From assembly GCA_016869375.1 (NCBI GenBank), contig VGEH01000009.1, positions 1 to 55,807 on the forward strand: a stretch of 55,807 nucleotides of DNA. The letters run 5' to 3'. Below, in pieces: positions 8,554 to 16,783 of this stretch (positions are counted from its first letter, which is position 1; each line of letters starts with the position of its first letter). The translations under genes were made by a program, and so were the position numbers. The stretch comes from Alphaproteobacteria bacterium (lineage in GTDB: Bacteria > Pseudomonadota > Alphaproteobacteria > SHVZ01). The notes under the pieces are model-generated. The model was not told the DNA's origin. It saw nothing but the letters and a program-made list of their open reading frames with translations, and did no database searches.

Positions 8554-9489
8554 ATGCTGCTCGCCGAGACTGCCACCGTCGCCGATACCGGCCGCCCGGA
8601 CCGGGTCCTGGCTCCGGCCGACCTGCGCCGCCTGAGCGAACGCTCTGATTTCCAGGGCCTGGCGCGCATCACCATCCATGTGCTGCTGATCGCGGCCGGT
8701 TCGACCCTGGTCGCCTGGACGCGCGGTACCTGGTGGATCCTGCCGGCGATGCTGCTGCACGGATGGTTCCTGATCGCGCTGTTCGCGCCGGTGCATGAGA
8801 GCGTGCACTACACGGCGTTCAAGTCGCGCCGGCTCAATGTCGTGATCGGGTGGCTCGCCAGCGTCCCGACGCTGATCAACTCGACCTTCTATCGCCTCTT
8901 CCACTACGCCCATCACCGCCACACCCAGGACCCGCTGAAGGATCCCGAGCTCGGCGGGCCGCTGCCGCAGACGGTCTGGCAGTACATCGTCCGCATCAGC
9001 GGCTGGGGCTACTACGCCAGCCGCTTCGATTTCTACGGCCGCATCCTTGCCGACCGTTGGGAAGGCTTCCCCTATATCCCCGAGCGCGAGCGATCGGGCG
9101 TGCGCCGCTCGGTGATCGCGATGCTGGCGCTGTTCTTCGGCGTCTTCGCGGCCTGGTCCTGGCTCGATCCGGCCGGGCCCTGGCTCTTCTGGCTCCTGCC
9201 GGTGGCGATGGCGCAGCCGATCCTCCGCGTCATGCTGTTATCCGAGCACACTCTCTGCAGCGACGACGATAACGGGCTGACCAACACGCGCTCGACGCTG
9301 AAGGGGCACATCGTCAGGCTCGTGCACTGGAACATGCCGTTCCACGCCGAGCATCACCTCTATCCGTCGATTCCGTTCCACCGCCTGCCGCAGGCGCATC
9401 GCGAGATCGGGGACCGCTTCGCGCATGTCGCGCCGAGCTATTTCGAGACGCAGAAGCAGATCCTGAGACGCATCACGGGGCGCCCATGA
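8554..9489 (+). CDS. Membrane fatty acid desaturase family protein
   Basis: The 311-residue integral membrane protein has the three histidine boxes of the di-iron desaturase/hydroxylase family: HESVH (about 89-93), HYAHHRH (about 120-126) and HAEHH (about 266-270), with hydrophobic helices between them. A GGGAGGGG ribosome site precedes the ATG. These enzymes insert a double bond or hydroxyl into acyl chains or carotenoids using O2 at the inner membrane. Its 3' end overlaps the next gene by four bases (ATGA), pointing to a shared function with the hydrolase. Confidence 0.87.
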   Translation: MLLAETATVADTGRPDRVLAPADLRRLSERSDFQGLARITIHVLLIAAGSTLVAWTRGTWWILPAMLLHGWFLIALFAPVHESVHYTAFKSRRLNVVIGWLASVPTLINSTFYRLFHYAHHRHTQDPLKDPELGGPLPQTVWQYIVRISGWGYYASRFDFYGRILADRWEGFPYIPERERSGVRRSVIAMLALFFGVFAAWSWLDPAGPWLFWLLPVAMAQPILRVMLLSEHTLCSDDDNGLTNTRSTLKGHIVRLVHWNMPFHAEHHLYPSIPFHRLPQAHREIGDRFAHVAPSYFETQKQILRRITGRP

Positions 9490-10511
9490 CCGCGGAACCG
9501 AATGTCTTCGAGGCCGGCGACGTCGTTCTCCAGTCGGGAATCACGATCAAGGGCGCGAAGATCGTCTACACGACCTACGGCACGCTCGCCCCCGACAAGT
9601 CGAACGTCATCGTCTACCCGACATCCTTCTCGGCGCAGCACGGCGACATCGACTGGCTGATCAAGCCGGGGAGCATCCTCGACCCGTCGAAATACTTCGT
9701 CGTCATCCCGAACATGTTCGGCAACGGTCTGTCGACCTCGCCGAGCAATGTCGGGATTCCGCTCGACAAGGGGCGTTATCCCAATGTCAGCGTCTACGAC
9801 AATGTCGTGACCCAGCGCCGGATGGTGCGCGAGGTCTTCGGCGTCGAGCGGGTGAAGGCGGTCTATGGCTGGTCGATGGGCGGACAGCAGGCCTATCACT
9901 GGGGCGCTCTGTTCCCGGAAGCGGTCGGGCGCATCATCTGCTCCTGCACCTCGGCCAAGACCAGCGAGCACAACAAGGTGTTCCTCGAAGGCGTGCGCGC
10001 GGCGCTGACCGCCGACGAGGCGTTCCAGGACGGCTGGTTCCATCGCGTGCCGGTGCGGGGATTCCGCGCGATGGCACGCGTCTATGCCGGCTGGGCGATC
10101 TCGCAGACCTGGTATCGCGAGAAGGTCTATCTCCAGCAGGGCTTCGCTTCGCTCGAGGATTTCCTGGTGCATGGCTGGGAGGCGAACTACTTCCTGAGGC
10201 GCGATGCCAACAACCTGCTGGCCCAGCTCTGGACCTGGCAGCACGGCGACATCTCGGCCAACGACAAGTACAGGGGCGACTTCAAGGCGGCGCTCAAGGG
10301 CATCACCTGCCCGGCGCTGGTGATGCCGGGCGATCACGACCTCTATTTCCAGGTCGCCGACAACGAGATCGAGGTCGCGGGCATGCCGAAGGCGCGTCTC
10401 GTGCCGATCAAGTCGATCTGGGGCCATCGCGCCGGCAACCCGCTCGCGAATCCGGAGGACGAGCGCTTCGTCGCCAAGGTCGTGAACGACTTCCTGAACG
10501 AAGGGCCTTAG
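9486..10511 (+). CDS. Alpha/beta hydrolase, MetX (homoserine acyltransferase)-like
   Basis: The 341-residue protein follows the MetX alpha/beta-hydrolase pattern: a nucleophile elbow GWSMGGQQ (S130), a late Asp in MPGDHDLYF (about D280) and a His in WGHRAGN (about H311). MetX proteins acylate homoserine, but this group also contains plain hydrolases annotated as homoserine acetyltransferase-like. The start overlaps the desaturase stop, so it is probably co-translated with a lipid-modifying enzyme, which argues against a simple methionine role. The 3' end overlaps the convergent gene at 10508 by four bases. Confidence 0.8.
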   Translation: MTAEPNVFEAGDVVLQSGITIKGAKIVYTTYGTLAPDKSNVIVYPTSFSAQHGDIDWLIKPGSILDPSKYFVVIPNMFGNGLSTSPSNVGIPLDKGRYPNVSVYDNVVTQRRMVREVFGVERVKAVYGWSMGGQQAYHWGALFPEAVGRIICSCTSAKTSEHNKVFLEGVRAALTADEAFQDGWFHRVPVRGFRAMARVYAGWAISQTWYREKVYLQQGFASLEDFLVHGWEANYFLRRDANNLLAQLWTWQHGDISANDKYRGDFKAALKGITCPALVMPGDHDLYFQVADNEIEVAGMPKARLVPIKSIWGHRAGNPLANPEDERFVAKVVNDFLNEGP

Positions 10512-12406
10512 CGGCCGTCCAGCGTGTAGGTGCGCCAGCGGCCGGGCTCGGCCATCGCCTGCCCGGGCGGGCGGCCTGTCAGCGACATCCAGCGCGAACG
10601 ATACCAAGCGACGACGGCGAGGTCGAAGCTGATGCCGTCCTGTGGCGGCCGCTCGACGCCGAGCTCGCGCCAGGGGATCAGCGCCTCGACGGTGATACGC
10701 GGCTGATCCGAGCCGAAATAACGGACCTTGGTCCCTTCTGCCGGTACGCAGCTCGTATCCTCGACGCGGCAGACCTCCGCGCGCATGCTCTGCGAGCCGC
10801 CGGCGATGCCGTCGCGCGGCGGGATGACGTGGATGCGGAAACGCCTCGGGCCGTCACCGGCGTCGACGCCGAGATCGAGGCGGAAGGCTTCGTTCCTCGG
10901 GTACTCCTCGCCATAGGCGAGGAGATCGAGGTCGTAGTAGTCCATGCCGATCAGCGCGAGCTGAAGCCCCTCGTCGCTCCACGCCGCATAAGCTTCGCCG
11001 AAGGCGATTTCGCCCGGCTGCGGGATCAGCGGCGGCAGCAGCGATCGCCCCTTCGGCCAATCGGTCAGGACCCCGTCGTCGATGCGGATCTGCGCCTTCG
11101 GAAGCGCGGAGCGCGCGCGAGACGGGCCTGGTCCCGGCTTCGCATGCACGGTAGCTGCGTCCCGGTTGGACTTGCCCAGCGCCGCGAGCAGCTCGTCATA
11201 GGGCCGGTCGGCGATGTCCACGAGGCCGAAATTGTAGTCCTCGCCATCGGAGCGCCCGCCGGTCGGGTGGTCGTGGAACTGAAACCAGTGGACGCCGACC
11301 ACATCGGGCAGCTGCGTGAAGCGCCGCGTTGCCACGCCGGCACCGGCGGCGCGCTCGGCCTGGGTTCCGACCGTCATCAGGTGCCCGGTGTTGCGGTTGC
11401 CGGAGCGGTTCTCATGCGCGGCGAAGAACCATTCCGAGATCAGTACCGGCTTCCTCTGGGTGATGCGGGACAACCCGTCGAAGAAGTAGCGCGCGAGCCA
11501 GCCATCGGGCGCATCGACATTGTAGTTGGTGGAGATCACGTCGACATGCTCGGCCATCGCCGCGACCGCCTCGGGATCGTAGTAGATCGGCAAGCGGTCA
11601 CCCAGGACCAGCGCCTCCGGATCGGCCGCGCGCAGCGACGTCGCGGTCATCCAGTAGTAGAGGCCGGAAACTTCTTTGGCCCAAGCACGGACGAAATCGA
11701 TGCCGCGGCCGCCTGGCTTGAGGCGAACCGGCTCGCCCTCGCTGACGAGGAGATCGGCGAAGGAGGAGACGTTCTTCGGCAGCACGAAGTCGCGGGCGAA
11801 GCGCGCAAAGTCGTCCTTGTAGTGGGCGGTCAGCGCCTCGACCATCCGCTGCTTGGTGATGCTCCGCGCCGGCTCCTGGATGTAGAAGGTGAAGAGCGCG
11901 CCCCGCCACCAGCCGACCTCGTTGTCGGTGTAATAGCCGATACGCCGCGGATCGCCGCGATAGCGCCGCACCAGTTCCTCGGCGAGCCGGCGCATGCGCG
12001 CCTCGGTCTCCGGTGCGTAAGGATCGAACCAGTGGAAGCGCGCGTTGCGGCCGAGCTCCAAATTGGGCGTGAAGGGGAGGTCGAGCAGCTTCGACTCGAG
12101 CGACCACCCGCCCGCGGTGTTGAAGCCCCATTCGCTTATGCGCTCTCGCGTGCGCTTGGCCCAGGCCTCGAGCGTTGGGTCGGTGCGGCTCCAATGGTAG
12201 CGGCTGTCGGTGGTCTGGTAGGAGCGGCCGCCATCGATGACGTTGACGCCGAGCGAGAAGAAGCGCTCGCCGCAGGGCGTCACCAGCCAGGCGGCGCCGT
12301 CCTCGCGCGTCGTCGACCAGCGGCTCGATGCCGCCTGGGCGAAATCGGCGCAGGCCTGGACCGAGGCTGGCGCCAGCGCCAGCAGTGCGACCAGCAGCCA
12401 GCGCAT
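10508..12406 (-). CDS. Secreted glycoside-hydrolase-like protein with CBM9-like C-terminus
   Basis: The 632-residue product starts with a signal peptide (MRWLLVALLALAPASVQA). Residues about 30-420 look like a clan-A TIM-barrel glycosidase: a possible acid/base Glu in YYTDNEVGWW (E163), a possible nucleophile in LISEWFFA (E325), and WFQFHDHPTGG near the barrel end, as in agarase-like and GH42-like enzymes. The last 170 residues form a beta-rich module with AYAAWSDEGLQLALIG and FRLDLGVDAGDG, typical of CBM9-like sugar-binding domains. Start ATG 12406 shares one base with the preceding TPR ORF stop (TGATG), indicating translational coupling. Substrate is unknown. Confidence 0.75.
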   Translation of the reverse strand: MRWLLVALLALAPASVQACADFAQAASSRWSTTREDGAAWLVTPCGERFFSLGVNVIDGGRSYQTTDSRYHWSRTDPTLEAWAKRTRERISEWGFNTAGGWSLESKLLDLPFTPNLELGRNARFHWFDPYAPETEARMRRLAEELVRRYRGDPRRIGYYTDNEVGWWRGALFTFYIQEPARSITKQRMVEALTAHYKDDFARFARDFVLPKNVSSFADLLVSEGEPVRLKPGGRGIDFVRAWAKEVSGLYYWMTATSLRAADPEALVLGDRLPIYYDPEAVAAMAEHVDVISTNYNVDAPDGWLARYFFDGLSRITQRKPVLISEWFFAAHENRSGNRNTGHLMTVGTQAERAAGAGVATRRFTQLPDVVGVHWFQFHDHPTGGRSDGEDYNFGLVDIADRPYDELLAALGKSNRDAATVHAKPGPGPSRARSALPKAQIRIDDGVLTDWPKGRSLLPPLIPQPGEIAFGEAYAAWSDEGLQLALIGMDYYDLDLLAYGEEYPRNEAFRLDLGVDAGDGPRRFRIHVIPPRDGIAGGSQSMRAEVCRVEDTSCVPAEGTKVRYFGSDQPRITVEALIPWRELGVERPPQDGISFDLAVVAWYRSRWMSLTGRPPGQAMAEPGRWRTYTLDGR

Positions 12407-13239
12407 CAGCGGAGGCGGCCCAGATAGGCCAAGAGGCGGCGCTGCCATTCGACGCAGCCCACGGCGCGGTAGAGGCGGGCGGCATAGTTGATCGCCGAGA
12501 CCGCGGTCTGTCGCTCGTTCTCGATGCAGGCGATGCCGACCATGGTCAACACGTCGGCCTCGGCGACGCGATCGCCGATCATCTGATAGAGCATGCGCGC
12601 CTCGCCATAGGCGACACAGGCGGCGTCGAGCCGGCCGCGCGTGGCGTCGAGGTCGCCGATCGCGCGCATGGAGGTCGCCTCGCCGGCGCGATCGCCGATC
12701 CGCCCGAACATGGCGCGCGCATGAGTAAAGTTGACCTTGGCGAGGTCGTAGTTCTCGAGAAGCCCGTCGAGCTGGCCCAGGTCGAGCAGGGCCTGCGCCT
12801 GCTCGCGCTGGCCGCCGATGGTGCGGTACAGCGTATAGGCGCCGCGCATCAGCTCATGCGACTGGCGGGTGTTGCCGGCCTGACGCTCGATATGGCCAAG
12901 GCCTTTCATCGCCTCCGCCTCGATCACCGTGTCCTGGACGCTACGGCCGATCGCGCGGCCCTTCTCGTACTGGCTGCGCGCCTCGGTCAGATTGCCGATC
13001 ACTCTCTCGAGCTCGGCGATGCCGATATGCACGCGCGCCTCGCCTTGCTTGTCCTTGCCTTCGACGAAAAGGGTTGTGCACTGCGCCGCCGAGGCGCGGG
13101 CGCTGACGAAGCGATAGGTCGCCCGCTTGATGTCGCCTCGACCGGAAAGGAGCTCGCCTTCGCCGAAACGCCGGCCGGCGATCTTGAATTGCTCGACCGC
13201 GGCGATCGCCGAGTCCTTGGCCTCGCGCGGCCGCTCCAT
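12406..13239 (-). CDS. TPR-repeat protein, downstream half of a split gene
   Basis: The 277-residue product consists of tandem tetratricopeptide-like helical hairpins, with recurring patterns such as GEARVHIGIAELE, EAEAMKGLGHIE and GEATSMRAIGDLD. It has no signal peptide or membrane segment. It lies in the same reading frame as the ORF 13243-14139, separated only by TGA and one codon (TCG), and the repeat phase runs straight through the stop. I read it as the C-terminal half of one TPR protein. It may still be made by re-initiation at the ATG at 13239. Its stop overlaps the start of the glycosidase-like gene. Confidence 0.65.
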   Translation of the reverse strand: MERPREAKDSAIAAVEQFKIAGRRFGEGELLSGRGDIKRATYRFVSARASAAQCTTLFVEGKDKQGEARVHIGIAELERVIGNLTEARSQYEKGRAIGRSVQDTVIEAEAMKGLGHIERQAGNTRQSHELMRGAYTLYRTIGGQREQAQALLDLGQLDGLLENYDLAKVNFTHARAMFGRIGDRAGEATSMRAIGDLDATRGRLDAACVAYGEARMLYQMIGDRVAEADVLTMVGIACIENERQTAVSAINYAARLYRAVGCVEWQRRLLAYLGRLR

Positions 13240-13242
13240 CGA

Positions 13243-14139
13243 TCACATGATCTCCGCGAGCGACTGGCGGACGACGCCTTCGCCGATCGGGTCGCTGACC
13301 GTCTTGTAGATGGTGAGAGCCCGCTCGTAGCGCGTGACGGCCTCGCTCGACCGACGCGAGCGCTCGATGTCGCCGCGGCAGGTCAGGGCGTGCGCCTCGC
13401 CCGAGCGGTCGCCCGACTGGCTGAAGGCAAAGCGGGCGAAGTCGAAGCCCGTCATCGCCTCCTCGGTCTTCGTCTGGCGTGCCGCCATCTCGGCGACGCC
13501 TAGGCTTGCCTCGCCTTCGGAATAGCGGTCGGCGGCACGCACGGCCATCTCGCGCGCCTGGTCGTAGAATCCCTTCGCTCCGTCAAGCGCGCTCTGCTTC
13601 GACTGGGCACGGCCCTGCAGCAGAAGAGCACGGATCTGGCCGCGATCGTCCTTGGCCTCCGCGAATTGCTGCTGCGCGTCGGCGAAGAGGCGCTGCGCCT
13701 CGTCGAAGCGTCCTTGTCCTTCCGCCGTCTCGCCCTGCCCGAGCATCGCGAGGCCGACGCCCTGCGGATCCTTGGCTTCGCGGAAGAGCGAGATCGCTTC
13801 CTTGTAGAGCTTGTTGGCATCGTCGAAGCGGCGCACGAAGCGCATGCCGTCGGCCTGGATCCAGTAGCGGCTGCCGGCCGCCTTTGGCCCCGTGCCGACG
13901 CCGGTGCGGATCGCGGTGACGCCACCCGAGCGCCGGATACGTCGCGACATCCACATGTCGATGAAGACGCAGATGATGCCGAAGACGCCGGTGCCCTGCG
14001 CGACCATGTCGCGCACGGGCTGCGGATCGCCGAGCGTGAGCGCGTAGGAGCCGATCGCGGCGACGCCGGAGCCGAGCAGGATCAGGCCGCGCCGCGCCCA
14101 GGCGCCGCCGCCGCGCGTCTTCGCGAGCGCGCTCGCCAT
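13243..14139 (-). CDS. Membrane-anchored TPR protein, upstream half of a split gene
   Basis: The 298-residue product has two N-terminal hydrophobic segments (about residues 17-36 and 46-64) followed by a basic turn (RRIRRS) and then tandem TPR hairpins (motifs such as AKDPQGVGLAMLGQGE, AADRYSEGEASLGVAE, SGDRSGEAHALTCRGD). This predicts an inner-membrane anchor with a cytosolic repeat scaffold for protein binding. The frame ends with TGA in the loop of a TPR hairpin (after AEIM) and continues in the same frame as 12406-13239. The TGA aligns with an Arg in sibling repeats, so a CGA-to-TGA change is the simplest explanation. Confidence 0.65.
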   Translation of the reverse strand: MASALAKTRGGGAWARRGLILLGSGVAAIGSYALTLGDPQPVRDMVAQGTGVFGIICVFIDMWMSRRIRRSGGVTAIRTGVGTGPKAAGSRYWIQADGMRFVRRFDDANKLYKEAISLFREAKDPQGVGLAMLGQGETAEGQGRFDEAQRLFADAQQQFAEAKDDRGQIRALLLQGRAQSKQSALDGAKGFYDQAREMAVRAADRYSEGEASLGVAEMAARQTKTEEAMTGFDFARFAFSQSGDRSGEAHALTCRGDIERSRRSSEAVTRYERALTIYKTVSDPIGEGVVRQSLAEIM

Positions 14140-14183
14140 GTCCTAGAACCGGTCCCTTGCGGGAAAACGCTCCACGGCTCCCC

Positions 14184-15125
14184 CTATCGCCTTCGTTGTA
14201 CGCCGGCCAACCTTCGGTAGATCGGGGCGAGCAAGCCCGGCAGGAGATAAATAGGCAATTGGCCGACGGCGAAATAGAGAAAAACGTCCGGCGGCGCCGA
14301 GGCCCCGAGTGACCCTACGAGTATCGCGAGATTCCGGTTCCCGCTGGTGATTCCAAGCGCCAGAGCGATGCGTCGCGGCAGCCCGCAGAAGGCAACCGCG
14401 CCAAGCGCCTGGAAGGACAGGTTGGCGGCGAAGGCTGCGGCGACGAATCCGGCGACGCGGAGCGGCTCGGCGAAAGCGGCGGCAGTGACGCCGTCCATCG
14501 CGGCGATGGCGAATAGCAGCAATGTCAGCACGATCGCGCCATCGATTCGTTGCGGATGGGCGGCGATTATTTCGGGACCCGTTAGACGGCGTGTCAGGAC
14601 CGCGACCGCGAGCGCGCCGAAGGTCAGCAGCGCGAGCCTGAGCAGCAGCTGGCTCGGGTCGAGGCCGACGTCGATGCCGGCGAGCAGAAGCACCAGCGGC
14701 GGCAGGGTCAGCAGCATGGCGAAGGTGGCGATGGCTGTTCCGACGAGCGCGAGCGCGGCGTCGAGGCCGAGGAGCGCTGCGATCGATGGCGCGGCGATCA
14801 AGGGCGGCGAGGCGGCCCAGAGCAGCATGGCTTCGGCGAGGCCGGACGGCAGGTTGGCAAGCCGTGTGGCGAGCGCCATCAGCGCCGGTGAGGCGATCAG
14901 CAGCCAGGCGATCAGCAGGAAGGCCGGCAACGGTCGGCGCAGATGGCCTGCGACCGCGGCCCAATCCATGCGAAGGAAGGTGAGCGCCAGCAGCACCATG
15001 ACCGACGGCGTCAGCAGCGGCCGGAGAAGCTGGGCGAGGGGCGGCACCGCAAGCCCGAGGAAGATTCCCACGGCCAGCACGGCCTTGCCGTGGCGGCCGA
15101 GCCAGCCGAAGGCGCCTGCGAGCAT
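14184..15125 (-). CDS. SBF-family (bile acid:Na+ symporter-like) transporter
   Basis: The 313-residue protein is almost wholly hydrophobic, with about nine to ten membrane helices. It resembles the SBF/BASS fold, with an unwound-helix type segment ALGITSGNRNLAIL (about 262-275) matching the conserved crossover region of that family. Such carriers move organic anions with sodium across the inner membrane. The substrate cannot be read from the sequence. The gene diverges from the thioesterase at 15179. Confidence 0.75.
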   Translation of the reverse strand: MLAGAFGWLGRHGKAVLAVGIFLGLAVPPLAQLLRPLLTPSVMVLLALTFLRMDWAAVAGHLRRPLPAFLLIAWLLIASPALMALATRLANLPSGLAEAMLLWAASPPLIAAPSIAALLGLDAALALVGTAIATFAMLLTLPPLVLLLAGIDVGLDPSQLLLRLALLTFGALAVAVLTRRLTGPEIIAAHPQRIDGAIVLTLLLFAIAAMDGVTAAAFAEPLRVAGFVAAAFAANLSFQALGAVAFCGLPRRIALALGITSGNRNLAILVGSLGASAPPDVFLYFAVGQLPIYLLPGLLAPIYRRLAGVQRRR

Positions 15126-15178
15126 GAGCGGACGCTAGCGGCTTTCGAAGACAGGGCCAATACGTTACACGAGGCGCC

Positions 15179-15670
15179 ATGACCTCGCCCTGGCTCGCCG
15201 ATTATCGCGATCATGTCCGGCCGGAATGGATCGACTACAACGGGCACATGAACGTCGCCTACTACGTGCTCGCCTTCGACCGGGCGAGCGACGTGGTGTT
15301 CGATCGTCTCGGCCTCGGCCACGCACGTCGCGAGGCGACCAATCACGGCTTCTTCGTCGTCGAGGCGCACGTCACCTATGGGCGCGAGGTGCTCGAAGGC
15401 GATGCGCTCCGTTTCGACTGCTGGGTGGTCGAGGCGGGCGAGCGCAAGCTTCGCTACTTCCTCGAGATGTTCCATGCCGAGAAGGGCTATCGCGCCGCCA
15501 CGGCCGAATTCCTTGGCCTCAATGTCGATCTGGGCACACGGAAATCGGCGCCATTCGCGGCGGCGCTGCGTCCCCGGCTGGACGAGGCGGTCGCCCAGGA
15601 CCGCGCCCGCGGCTTCCCGGCCGAGCTCGGCCGGGCGGTAGGACAGCCGAAGTCGACGCTACGGACTTGA
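15179..15670 (+). CDS. Hotdog-fold acyl-CoA thioesterase
   Basis: The 163-residue protein begins with the hotdog thioesterase pattern EWIDYNGHMNVAYY, in which the Asp and the N-GHM segment correspond to the 4-hydroxybenzoyl-CoA thioesterase active site. The later segment VVEAHVTYGREVLEGD fits the central helix and first long strand. Length is that of a single hotdog domain. It resembles the betainyl-CoA thioesterase domain linked to carnitine dehydrogenase, but no carnitine genes are nearby, so only general acyl-CoA hydrolysis is proposed. Confidence 0.85.
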   Translation: MTSPWLADYRDHVRPEWIDYNGHMNVAYYVLAFDRASDVVFDRLGLGHARREATNHGFFVVEAHVTYGREVLEGDALRFDCWVVEAGERKLRYFLEMFHAEKGYRAATAEFLGLNVDLGTRKSAPFAAALRPRLDEAVAQDRARGFPAELGRAVGQPKSTLRT

Positions 15671-15729
15671 GTCCGCGCCGCCGAACGGCTACCTCACAGG
15701 GCAGGGGGAGTAATCGGAGGTAGCCCGTC

Positions 15730-16752
15730 GTGGGGGGCAATGGGCATGATCGGGAGCAGACCGCGTTCTGCGCCCGCAATGCGGTGTCGCGCATGGCCGT
15801 GGTCGGCATTCCGCCGACGCCGGAGAATTTCCTTGTGTGGTTCTGTTACTTCGCCGACCAGCCGCCGTCGCTGAAGGCGGAGGTCGACCGCTTGGTCGAG
15901 GGCGGGCGGAAGATCGACGCCGCCTTCTCCGCAGAGATCCACCAGCGCTTCTTCAAGGCGGAGGCGACGGAGGTCGTGGAGGCGTCCGAGACCGTCGACG
16001 CGCTGCTCGCGCGACTGATGGAGCGCGTGTCGGCGCAGGCACGCGGCGCTGAGGCCTATGGCGGTGCGCTGGCCGATGCCGAGAGCGCGCTGAAGGGTGG
16101 CGACATCGGCGGCATCGTCTCGCGCCTGGTCGAGGAGACGCACCGCATGGCGTCCCTCAATCGCGATATGCAGGCGCATCTGAAGGCGGCCGGCTCCGAG
16201 ATCGACGGGCTTCGCCGCAGCCTGGGCGAGGCGCGCGAGCAGGCGGAGACCGACGGCCTGACCGGTATCGCCAACCGCAAGCGCTTCGACCAGACGATTC
16301 GCGACGCGACCCACACCGCCGCCGCGGACGACGAGCCGCTCACGCTCCTGATGGTCGACATCGACCACTTCAAGCGCTTCAACGATACGCATGGGCACCA
16401 GGTCGGCGATCAGGTGCTGCGGCTGGTGGCGCGCACGCTGACCGACTGCGTGCGCCAGGGAGACCTGCCGGCGCGCTACGGTGGCGAGGAGTTCGCGGTC
16501 GTCCTGCCGAAGACCGCGATCCCGGTGGCACGACCGATCGCCGAACGGATCCGCACCACGCTGGCGGCGCGCAAGATCGTCCGGCGCAACACCGGCGAAG
16601 GCCTCGGCGGCATCACCATCTCGATTGGTGCCGCGCTGTTCCACCCCGGCGAAACCCCGGCGGCCCTCATCGCACGCGCCGATTCGGCGCTCTACGCCGC
16701 CAAGCGCACGGGCCGCAACCGCCTGGTCGTCGAGGGTGAGGGCACGGCTTAG
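15730..16752 (+). CDS. GGDEF-domain diguanylate cyclase
   Basis: The 340-residue protein makes the second messenger c-di-GMP from two GTP. The C-terminal GGDEF domain (about residues 170-335) is intact: TDGLTGIANRK opens it, DIDHFKRFND carries the metal Asp, and GGEEF is at 251-255. An inhibitory I-site RxxD (RQGD, 242-245) lies exactly five residues before it, so product feedback is expected. The N-terminal 165 residues are helical with a coiled-coil tendency and no membrane segment or known sensor. The GTG at 15730 has GGAGG nine bases upstream, which decides the start. Confidence 0.93.
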   Translation: MGGNGHDREQTAFCARNAVSRMAVVGIPPTPENFLVWFCYFADQPPSLKAEVDRLVEGGRKIDAAFSAEIHQRFFKAEATEVVEASETVDALLARLMERVSAQARGAEAYGGALADAESALKGGDIGGIVSRLVEETHRMASLNRDMQAHLKAAGSEIDGLRRSLGEAREQAETDGLTGIANRKRFDQTIRDATHTAAADDEPLTLLMVDIDHFKRFNDTHGHQVGDQVLRLVARTLTDCVRQGDLPARYGGEEFAVVLPKTAIPVARPIAERIRTTLAARKIVRRNTGEGLGGITISIGAALFHPGETPAALIARADSALYAAKRTGRNRLVVEGEGTA

Positions 16753-16783
16753 ATTCGGCCACGCCTCAGCCTATATTGGCCTT

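Noticed and set aside
9486-10511. Naming the MetX-like gene metX
   Set aside because: It is coupled to a desaturase and no methionine-pathway gene is near; the fold alone does not prove homoserine acylation.
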